In this document: positions 6,741 to 12,774 of the stretch, piece by piece
Layout of the letters: every line of letters starts with the position of its first letter
Position numbering within the stretch: the stretch's first letter is position 1
Source: CAYXZP01 sp964469485
GTDB taxonomy: Bacteria > Desulfobacterota > Binatia > UBA1149 > CAYXZP01
Assembly: GCA_964469485.1 (NCBI GenBank)
Contig: CAYXZP010000067.1
Location: 1-12,774, forward strand
DNA: 12,774 nucleotides
Reading direction: 5' to 3'
The notes under the pieces: generated by a model
What the model was told of the DNA's origin: nothing
What the model saw: only the letters and a program-made list of their open reading frames with translations
Databases searched by the model: none
Program-made: the position numbers and the translations under genes

Positions 6741-7952
6741 CTAAAGGATGGCTTTAGCTTCTTTGAGCCTCTCGATCTCTTGCCACTCGAGTCCCATTTC
6801 CATGAGCACGGTCTCGGTGTGCTCGCCGTGCTCGGGGGCGCGGGTGAGCTCGACCGGGCTCTCGTCGAACTGCACCGGGCTTGCGACCAGCCTGAAGCGT
6901 CCGGCCTCGCCGCCTTCGACCTCGGGGAAGTAACCGTTGGCGAGGGCTTGCTGGTCCTCGTGCAGCTCGGCGGCCGTCTGCAGCGGGGCCCAAGCGCCTT
7001 CCATGGTCTTGAAACGCTCCTTCCACTCCGTGAGCGTTCGTGAGGCAAAAACCTCGTCGAGGGTGGCTATGCACTCCGCGCGGTTCTGGAAGCGCGCCGC
7101 TCCGTCCTTGAAGCGCTCGTCCTCTATCATGTCCTCGCGTTCGATGTGCCGGCAGAAGTCCGGCCACAGGCGGTCGGCCTGCAACATGGTCAGCATCACC
7201 CAACGGCCGTCCTTGGTGCGGTAGTTGTTGACGATGGGGTTGGGCATGTCCGAGTGTCCGAAGCTCGGCATGTCGCCTTTTAGCAGACGGCTGGCGACGA
7301 TGTCGGGGGCCAGGGTCCACATCGCGGTGCCGAGCAGGGAGACATCGACCACCGTGGTCTCGCCGCGCGTGGCGCGCTTGAAGAGCGCCGCGGCTATGCC
7401 GCCGGCGATGGTCATTGCGCCGACCGAATCACCGAAAGCGGCCTTTTGCATGACCGGGTACTGGCTGCCCGCCGGCGTGATCGACTGGCCTATGCCGCCG
7501 CGGCTCCAAAAGGAGGTTCCGTCATATCCGGCCTTGTCGCTGTCGGGGCCGCGCGCGCCCTGGCCGTGACCGCGCACATATATGATCTCGGGGTTGCACG
7601 ACCGGATGTCCTCGACGTCTATGCCGAGCTTGCGACGGGCCGGTGGCAGGAAGTTGGTGAGAAACACGTCGCTGTCGCGGGCCATGCGGTAGATCAGTTC
7701 GCGGCCTTCGTCGGTGGCGATGTCGATGCCCACGCTTCTCTTGCCGCGGTTGGACTGCTCCATCATGAAGTTGACGCCGCCGGTGTCGGGCACCAGCCCC
7801 GAGGTCATCAGTCCCCGCTGTCCGTCGCCGCCCACCGGATGTTCGACCTTGATGACGTCGGCGCCCCAGTCGGCGAGCACCGCGCCGGCGGCCGGCACGA
7901 ACCACCACTGCGCGACCTCGAGCACACGCACACCTTCCAATGGTCCGGTCAT
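6741..7952 (-). CDS. Class III CoA-transferase (CaiB/BaiF family), single domain
   Basis: A 403-aa protein of normal length for family III CoA-transferases, which move CoA from a donor thioester to a carboxylic acid through an aspartyl-CoA intermediate. The N-terminal Rossmann-like block is LEGVRVLEVAQWWFVPAAG and ADWGADVIKVEHP (28-39). NRGKRSVGIDI (68-78) is the usual nucleotide-binding segment. The catalytic Asp is most likely Asp175 in AFGDSVGAM. It is the first gene of a two-gene minus-strand unit, so it probably activates the acid used or made by the LLM enzyme that follows. ATG 7952 has no obvious SD, but a weak TATA-like hexamer lies 6 nt upstream. Family secure; the acid is unknown. 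Confidence 0.94.
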   Translation of the reverse strand: MTGPLEGVRVLEVAQWWFVPAAGAVLADWGADVIKVEHPVGGDGQRGLMTSGLVPDTGGVNFMMEQSNRGKRSVGIDIATDEGRELIYRMARDSDVFLTNFLPPARRKLGIDVEDIRSCNPEIIYVRGHGQGARGPDSDKAGYDGTSFWSRGGIGQSITPAGSQYPVMQKAAFGDSVGAMTIAGGIAAALFKRATRGETTVVDVSLLGTAMWTLAPDIVASRLLKGDMPSFGHSDMPNPIVNNYRTKDGRWVMLTMLQADRLWPDFCRHIEREDMIEDERFKDGAARFQNRAECIATLDEVFASRTLTEWKERFKTMEGAWAPLQTAAELHEDQQALANGYFPEVEGGEAGRFRLVASPVQFDESPVELTRAPEHGEHTETVLMEMGLEWQEIERLKEAKAIL

Positions 7953-8012
7953 AGGGCAGGTATATGGCCACCGTGCTGGTGTGAACGCGAACGGCGTGAA
8001 AGGAGATTGCCC
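7953..8012. promoter_or_regulatory. Divergent intergenic region between CoA-transferase and second LLM gene
   Basis: These 60 bp are the only divergent gap inside the window and must contain or overlap the start signals for two transcripts unless the plus-strand genes are read through. On the minus strand a weak TATACC (plus 7959-7964) lies 6 nt before the ATG, with a poor TTCACA (plus 7980-7985) 15 nt further up. A short dyad CACC-5 nt-GGTG (7969-7972 and 7978-7981) and a direct GAACG pair (7983-7987, 7989-7993) could be operator pieces for the nearby LuxR regulator. All of these matches are weak. Confidence 0.35.
7999..8005 (+). promoter_or_regulatory. Shine-Dalgarno AAAGGAG for the second LLM gene
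   Basis: AAAGGAG is followed by a 7-nt spacer and GTG 8013, supporting that start. An in-frame TTG at 8007 would be only 1 nt from this SD. The frame stays open far upstream only because it shadows the opposite-strand CoA-transferase. Confidence 0.75.
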
Positions 8013-9140
8013 GTGCAGTTCTCGATGATCCTCGAGGCGCAGATGGTCGATGTTTCGCCGGCCAACGAACGCGCGGTGATAAGGGACTGTGTCGAACAGG
8101 CCCTGCTCGCCGACGAGCTAGGCTATGACCGCGTGTGGGCCGTCGAGCACCACAGCCTTACCCAGTACGCGCACATGAGCGCGCCCGAGACCTTCCTGGC
8201 CTATGTTGCCGCTTTGACCTCGCGCATCCGTATCGGCCACGGCGTGGTCTGCCTGCCCTTCAAGATGAACCACCCCATCAAGGTCGCCGAGCGCGCCGCC
8301 ATGCTCGACATCCTTTCGGGCGGCCGTCTCGATCTCGGTGTCGGAAAGGGCGCGACCGAACAGGAATCGGGCGCCTTCGGGGTCGCCGTCGAGGACATAG
8401 AGGGCCAGCTCGAGGAATCCTTCCGCATGATCCCGCGCATGTGGCGCGAGCGCGAGTTCAGTCACAAGAGCGAGACCATCGAGGTTCCGCCACGGGCCAT
8501 CCATCCCGATCCCGTCCAGCAGCCGCACCCGCCGCTCTATATGGCCTGCACTCACGAGGGCACGCTCAACAAGGCCGGCGAGTGGGGAGTGGGCGCGCTC
8601 TGTCTCGGTTTTGCCGGTCCCGAGGACGTCGCAAGGAAGAACGAGATCTACCGCGCGGCGCTGGCGCGCGGCACCGCCGAGACCCGGGTCGGCGAGGCGG
8701 TGACCGACCACCTCGCGGCGCTGTGTCCGGCCATCGTGCTCGATGACGGCGAGCGTGCCCGCCGTATCGGGCATCGCGGCCAGCGCTTCTTCACCGAATC
8801 GATCGCCCACTGGTACGGCCACGGTCCTCCGCCCGGTGTTTATGCCGACGACGATGACGACGCGGCGATACTACGGCAGGAGGGCGAGATGGTGGTGGCA
8901 TATCTCCATGAAGAGAAGATAGAGGCCGGCACCGAGACCACCGGCCTGTTCAATCCCGACCACGCCTACGGCACGAGCGAGGACGCCATCGGTTATATCG
9001 AACGCCTCGAGGAGGCCGGTGCCGACGAGATCATGTTCCTCATGCAGATGGGCACGGTGCCACAGTGGGCCATTATTGAGACCATCCGTAAGATCGCCAC
9101 CGAGGTGATGCCGCACTTCGGTTCCCGGCCTACCGCCTGA
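8013..9140 (+). CDS. LLM-class flavin-dependent oxidoreductase / luciferase-like monooxygenase (second)
   Basis: A 375-aa member of the bacterial-luciferase-like superfamily, of a different subgroup from the minus-strand LLM gene. Diagnostic blocks are LADELGYDRVWAVEHHSL (32-49), RIRIGHGVVCLPFKMNHP, and LDILSGGRLDLGVGKG, the luciferase-family phosphate/flavin-binding stretch. EHH matches the alkanal-monooxygenase-like branch, so FMNH2-dependent oxygenation of a chain or ring is plausible; cofactor choice is not visible. It starts at GTG 8013 with a good SD and ends TGA-TAG in tandem. The LuxR gene follows after 12 nt, so enzyme and regulator are probably co-expressed. The C-terminal part has an acidic run (ADDDDDAA) that looks like a surface loop. 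The CoA-transferase is divergently transcribed. Confidence 0.92.
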   Translation: MQFSMILEAQMVDVSPANERAVIRDCVEQALLADELGYDRVWAVEHHSLTQYAHMSAPETFLAYVAALTSRIRIGHGVVCLPFKMNHPIKVAERAAMLDILSGGRLDLGVGKGATEQESGAFGVAVEDIEGQLEESFRMIPRMWREREFSHKSETIEVPPRAIHPDPVQQPHPPLYMACTHEGTLNKAGEWGVGALCLGFAGPEDVARKNEIYRAALARGTAETRVGEAVTDHLAALCPAIVLDDGERARRIGHRGQRFFTESIAHWYGHGPPPGVYADDDDDAAILRQEGEMVVAYLHEEKIEAGTETTGLFNPDHAYGTSEDAIGYIERLEEAGADEIMFLMQMGTVPQWAIIETIRKIATEVMPHFGSRPTA

Positions 9141-9152
9141 TAGGGTTCGGCC

Positions 9153-10274
9153 GTGGGCGCGCGCGAGCCAGACCGCGAGAAGATACTGGAAACCCTCTAC
9201 GAGGGTCCTCTATCGGAGGTCCCCTGGCACGATTTTGCGCGTCTGCTGCGGCTGGCCATGGACGCCATCGCGGTAACGTTGTTTCTCAAGCCGCCGCGCG
9301 AGGGCGATCCGGGGATCATGATCAACGAACCCGGCATCCCCAAGTGGGAGTCGGCCTACACGGACAGTTACTTTTCCATGGACCCCTTCGTCGACCTGCC
9401 GCTCGGCAAGGTCGTGCGGGTGGACGACATAATGCCGATGGAGGACTATGTCGCGCGCCGTTTTTACACCGAGTTCATGGAACCCGGCGGCGCCCACCAC
9501 GTCATGGGCGTTGACCTCGAGATAAGCGAAGGGCCGCAGGTGCGCTTGCGCGTGACGCGCGGTCCGGACGATCCTCCCTTTACGGCTGGCGACAAGGCCT
9601 TCTGTCAGGGCCTGGTCCCGCACCTCGAACGCGCGGTTCGTCTGTACACGAGGTTGGCTACGGTCGAGTCGGAAAGGGCGCTTTACCAGAACACGCTCGG
9701 CCGCTTGGATGTGGGGACCATCGTTCTCGACGAGACCTCACGCGTGCTCAGCATGAACGATGTTGCCCGCGAGATATGCGAGACCGGCGACGTGCTCACG
9801 GTCAACGGGGAGGCGCTCAGGGCCGTCGAAGCCGAGGCCGACTCGGAATTGCGTGGCCTGGTCGCGGGGGCCCTTGCGGCCCGCAGTGCCCCCACGCCGC
9901 GTCTTGCCGAGGCGATGCGCATGGAAAGACGTTCGGGCGAGGGCTACCTCGGGGTGCTGGCCCGGCCCGTGCCGCCCGAGGAGACAGTGAAATCCGACCC
10001 GCGTCCGGCCGTTGTGCTTTACCTCACCGACTCGCTCGACCGGCATCGCGCCTCGCGCAAGGCGATCCGCGGGCTCTTCGGTCTGACGGAGGCCGAGGCC
10101 TGGCTGGCCGTCATGCTCGCCCGCGGGCTTAGCCTCGATGAGAGCGCGGCCGAGCTGGGGGTGACCCGCAACACGGCCCGTGCACAACTTCGTTCGGTGT
10201 TCTCGAAGACCGGTGTGGGCCGTCAGGCCGAACTCGTACGTTTGATACTCAGCAGCGTGGCCACGCTCGGCTGA
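9153..10274 (+). CDS. LuxR-family transcriptional regulator with N-terminal sensory region
   Basis: A 373-aa regulator. The C-terminal LuxR/FixJ-type HTH spans about residues 308-367: FGLTEAEAWLAVMLARG, then AAELGVTRNTARAQLRSVFSKTG with the recognition helix from about 338. Residues 1-170 (WESAYTDSYFSMDPFVDLP and HVMGVDLEISEG segments) resemble GAF-like or autoinducer-binding-like input domains, and 178-290 (LDVGTIVLDETSRVLSMND) looks PAS-like. There is no response-regulator receiver domain and no membrane segment, so it probably senses a soluble small molecule. GTG 9153 is the start, with a poor SD. It lies 12 nt after the second LLM gene and ends 1 nt from the stop of the opposing CoA-transferase. 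A local role, sensing the pathway substrate or a CoA ester, is inference. Confidence 0.88.
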   Translation: MGAREPDREKILETLYEGPLSEVPWHDFARLLRLAMDAIAVTLFLKPPREGDPGIMINEPGIPKWESAYTDSYFSMDPFVDLPLGKVVRVDDIMPMEDYVARRFYTEFMEPGGAHHVMGVDLEISEGPQVRLRVTRGPDDPPFTAGDKAFCQGLVPHLERAVRLYTRLATVESERALYQNTLGRLDVGTIVLDETSRVLSMNDVAREICETGDVLTVNGEALRAVEAEADSELRGLVAGALAARSAPTPRLAEAMRMERRSGEGYLGVLARPVPPEETVKSDPRPAVVLYLTDSLDRHRASRKAIRGLFGLTEAEAWLAVMLARGLSLDESAAELGVTRNTARAQLRSVFSKTGVGRQAELVRLILSSVATLG

Positions 10275-10275
10275 G

Positions 10276-12687
10276 TCAGTAGATCACTTTTTGCGCGACA
10301 AGCTCGGCGTAGCGCTCGGGGTCGAGGCCCAGCAGTTCGGTGAACACGCGCTGGTTGTCCTGTCCCATCACCGGACCCGGCACCGGGTCGTAGTTGCCGC
10401 GGGACAACTTGACGTAAGGGCCGTAGATCGTTTCCTTGAAGCCGAGGGGGTGTTCGACCTCGACGAAGGTCCCGCGGTCCTTGTAGTGGGGGTCGTCCAG
10501 GAGGTCGGCGACGTTGAGGACCGGCGTTGCGGCCACCCCGCAGGCCTGTAGCCGCCCGGCCAGCTCGCGATCACCGGTGCCGGCGGTCCACCCGGCCAGA
10601 CTCTCGTGGATGGCCTCGATGGCCGCGAGCCTTCCGTCCAGCGAGGCCAGGGCCGGGACGGTGGCCCAGTCCGGACGCCCCATCTCATCGATGAGACCTT
10701 GCCACTGCTCGTCGTCCTCGACGGCGATCGCGATCCACCGGTCCTCGCCGGCCGCCGGAAAGACGCCGTGGGGCGCCATGGCCGCCGACGGGTGGCGGTT
10801 GCCGATGGGTCCGGCCACCCGCCCGTTGAAGGCGTAGTCCATGAAGGCCGGGCCGACCATCTGCATCACGGCCTCTTGCTGGGAGAAATCGATGTGCTGG
10901 CCCTTGCCCCTGCGATCGCGGTAGACGAGCGCCGTAACGATCGCGAAGGCGCCGAAGATGCCGTTGAAGGGATCCGAGAAGGCGTTTTCCATGGGTATCG
11001 GCGGGCCGCCGGTATAACCGGTCAGCGAGTCGAGCCCCGTGGTGCTGGTAAGGCTCAGCCCGTAGGTGCGAACGTCCTTCATGGGACCGTACAGACCGGC
11101 GGCCGGCATCGAGAACATGACCAGATCGGGCCGTGCCTTGACCAGTTCGTCGTAACCCAACCCAAATTGGTCCATGACGCCGGGACCGAAGTTCTCGATG
11201 ACGACGTCGCATTCGGCGACCAAGCGCTTGGCCAGATCCAGCGCCTCGGGTTCCTTGAGGTTGAGGGTCACCGAACCGTTGCCCGCCCAGCACGCGTGGT
11301 TGGAAAGACTGCGGTCCGGACCGCTCTCGCCACCGCCGAAGGGCGGCAGGGTGCGCGTGAGATCTATGCGCGCCTGCGATTCGACCTTCAAGACCTCGGC
11401 GCCGAGGAAGGCCAGGGTCTGGCCGGTCACGGGTCCGGCCCAGACCCAGCCGAAGTTGGCCACGCGCAGGCCTTCGAGCGGGAGCGCCCGCGGGCCGGCC
11501 GGCGAGGCGGGCATGGTGGTCGTGGTCGCGCCATCGCGGAAGCCTTCGCCGTCGTGTTCGCCGAGCAGGGGGGCCGGGCCGGCGGGACCGCCCGGCGAGG
11601 CGGGCAGCTTGAAGGGCGCCCCCAGGGTCGGAACCTTGCCGAGCCGCGGATGCTCGACCTCGACGATGTAGCCGCGCGCGGCCAGATGCTCGTGGTCGGC
11701 GGCCTCGGCCACCGTGAACACCGCCGTCACGGGTGCGCCCTCGGCCTGGCAGCGTTCCATGATCTCCATCTTGCCGTGCGCTAGCGTCCACTCTTCGAGC
11801 AGGGGGTAGATGGCGTCCGAGTTCTGTGCGCGCGTGAACATGTCCTGGAACATCTCGAGCCCCATCCAGTCGGGCTCGCCCATCACGCGCGCCAACCCGT
11901 TCCACTGTCCGGGCTCGAGCGCCAGCATCCATACGTGGCCGTCCTTGCAGGGCATGATCGTGGCCGGCGCCCCGAGCGGCATGCCCACACCGGTGCGGTG
12001 TTCGAAGACTCCGTCCTGGGCATAGCCGCCGATGTTCTGGCCGCCGACGAATGTGGCCGCGATGGTCTCGGCCGAACTCACGTCCACGTGCTGCCCGCCG
12101 CCCGCGCTGCCGCGCCCATAGACCGCGGCCAGTCCCCAGGCCGCGGCCGCAACCGCGCCGTAGATGTCGGCGGCGAAGGTCCCGTGCTCGAGCGGCGCCT
12201 GGTCCGGAGCGCCGCAGTAACGACTGCCCGAAGCGCTCAGATGAAAGGCGTTGAGGTCCGTTCCCTTCCACCCGGCATAGGGCCCGCTGCGGCCGAAGGG
12301 CGACACCGACACCGTTACCAAGCCTGGGTTCGTGGCCGAGAGGCTGTCGTGGTCGAGGCCGAGTCCGGCCAGTAGTCCGGATGGGGTATTTTCGATCAGC
12401 AGATCGGCCGCGGCGGCAAGCTCGACGAAACGCCGACGGCCCTGTTCCGCTTCCAGGTCGAGGACGACCGAGCGTTTGCCGTTGTTGAGGAAGAAGAACA
12501 GCCCGCTCTTTTCCGGGTCGGGACCGTCACCGGGAAATGGACCCCAGCGGCGCGTGACGTCACCGGTGCGGGGCTCGACCTTTATGACGTCGGCGCCGAA
12601 ATCGGCCATGAGCCGGGCCGTATAGGCGGCCGGCACTCCCCGACCGAGTTCGAGGACCTTTAGACCCGCAAGGGCTGAGTTCGACAT
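10276..12687 (-). CDS. Tandem two-domain class III CoA-transferase (CaiB/BaiF-CaiB/BaiF fusion)
   Basis: An 803-aa protein, twice the usual length of about 400, made of two complete family III CoA-transferase domains (about 1-365 and 403-803) joined by a Gly/Pro/Ala-rich linker (about 365-402). Domain 1 has LAGLKVLELGRGVPAA, DFGADVIKVEPRTGD and a probable catalytic Asp174 in FAADIYGA. Domain 2 has LEGLRVANFGWVWAGP, FLGAEVLKVESQ and a probable Asp572 in FSDPFNGIFGA. Both Asp residues are kept, so both halves may be active. Family III enzymes are interlocked dimers, so a fused pair could form an intramolecular heterodimer. The halves differ clearly, so this is not a recent duplication or assembly artefact. 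ATG 12687 has no clear SD. It is the only minus-strand gene right of 7952 and probably has its own promoter. Confidence 0.93.
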   Translation of the reverse strand: MSNSALAGLKVLELGRGVPAAYTARLMADFGADVIKVEPRTGDVTRRWGPFPGDGPDPEKSGLFFFLNNGKRSVVLDLEAEQGRRRFVELAAAADLLIENTPSGLLAGLGLDHDSLSATNPGLVTVSVSPFGRSGPYAGWKGTDLNAFHLSASGSRYCGAPDQAPLEHGTFAADIYGAVAAAAWGLAAVYGRGSAGGGQHVDVSSAETIAATFVGGQNIGGYAQDGVFEHRTGVGMPLGAPATIMPCKDGHVWMLALEPGQWNGLARVMGEPDWMGLEMFQDMFTRAQNSDAIYPLLEEWTLAHGKMEIMERCQAEGAPVTAVFTVAEAADHEHLAARGYIVEVEHPRLGKVPTLGAPFKLPASPGGPAGPAPLLGEHDGEGFRDGATTTTMPASPAGPRALPLEGLRVANFGWVWAGPVTGQTLAFLGAEVLKVESQARIDLTRTLPPFGGGESGPDRSLSNHACWAGNGSVTLNLKEPEALDLAKRLVAECDVVIENFGPGVMDQFGLGYDELVKARPDLVMFSMPAAGLYGPMKDVRTYGLSLTSTTGLDSLTGYTGGPPIPMENAFSDPFNGIFGAFAIVTALVYRDRRGKGQHIDFSQQEAVMQMVGPAFMDYAFNGRVAGPIGNRHPSAAMAPHGVFPAAGEDRWIAIAVEDDEQWQGLIDEMGRPDWATVPALASLDGRLAAIEAIHESLAGWTAGTGDRELAGRLQACGVAATPVLNVADLLDDPHYKDRGTFVEVEHPLGFKETIYGPYVKLSRGNYDPVPGPVMGQDNQRVFTELLGLDPERYAELVAQKVIY

Positions 12688-12774
12688 GCTGGTCTTGCCG
12701 TCCGTCAGGACCCGGCCACTACGCGGACCGGTTTTCCGCCGGCCTGCGCAAGTTAGTCCGTTTGGGTTGGTCCG
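12688..12774 (-). promoter_or_regulatory. Upstream region of the fused CoA-transferase, to the window edge
   Basis: These 87 bp hold no gene I can support. They should contain the promoter for the minus-strand CoA-transferase. A small inverted repeat, GCGGA-7 nt-TCCGC (12723-12727 and 12735-12739), may be an operator but is short and could be chance at this GC content. No good -10/-35 pair was found. Confidence 0.25.

Noticed and set aside
7446..8012. Possible long N-terminal extension of the second LLM gene
   Set aside because: The extension is antisense to the CoA-transferase, has no domain, and the SD at 7999-8005 with GTG 8013 matches the family's N-terminus.
10606..11784. 392-codon plus-strand open frame inside the fused CoA-transferase gene
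   Set aside because: It is Gly/Arg-rich with no domain and lies fully within a well-supported minus-strand gene; a shadow frame.
10685..12271. 528-codon minus-strand frame shifted relative to the CoA-transferase
   Set aside because: Its Arg-rich low-complexity translation is a frameshifted shadow of the real gene. The true frame is uninterrupted, so it does not indicate a frameshift either.

Overview
The window is GC-rich DNA (roughly two-thirds GC by eye), densely packed with bacterial catabolic genes. There are no RNA genes, transposases, integrases, CRISPR arrays or long repeats. All nine complete genes and one 5'-truncated gene look intact. The gene types (molybdenum hydroxylase, amidohydrolase-2, Cys-less thiolase-like protein, DUF35, crotonase, two luciferase-like oxidoreductases, class III CoA-transferases, LuxR regulator) suit an aerobic or facultative bacterium breaking down carboxylic acids, aromatics, terpenoids or sterol-like compounds through CoA thioesters. 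The organism cannot be named from sequence alone. The gene content resembles metagenome-derived Binatota, Actinobacteriota or Deltaproteobacteria-like lineages. Unusually for this GC content, the Ile codon ATA is common across the window.

Layout. (A) 2-5662, plus strand: a tight operon. It holds a truncated CoxL-like molybdenum hydroxylase large subunit, an ACMSD/gamma-resorcylate-decarboxylase-like amidohydrolase, a thiolase-fold lipid-transfer-type protein lacking the nucleophilic Cys, a DUF35 zinc-ribbon/OB-fold partner, and an enoyl-CoA hydratase. The last four are separated by -4, 5 and 11 nt. (B) 5659-7952, minus strand: a class III CoA-transferase followed after 8 nt by an LLM flavin/F420-type oxidoreductase, converging on operon A with a 4-nt overlap. 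(C) 7953-8012: a 60-bp divergent promoter region. (D) 8013-10274, plus strand: a second LLM oxidoreductase followed 12 nt later by a LuxR-type regulator. (E) 10276-12687, minus strand: an 803-aa protein with two fused CaiB/BaiF CoA-transferase domains, converging on the regulator with one base between them.

Working model (inference): CoA-transferases load a carboxylic acid onto CoA; the molybdenum hydroxylase and LLM proteins oxidise the ring or chain; crotonase hydrates an enoyl-CoA; and the Cys-less thiolase plus DUF35 pair carries out a retro-aldol cleavage, as Ltp2-ChsH2 does in steroid side-chain catabolism. The amidohydrolase would decarboxylate or hydrolyse an intermediate, and the LuxR protein may control the locus. 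The substrate is unknown. The most interesting elements are the aldolase-like pair beside a decarboxylase-like amidohydrolase, and the two-domain CoA-transferase.
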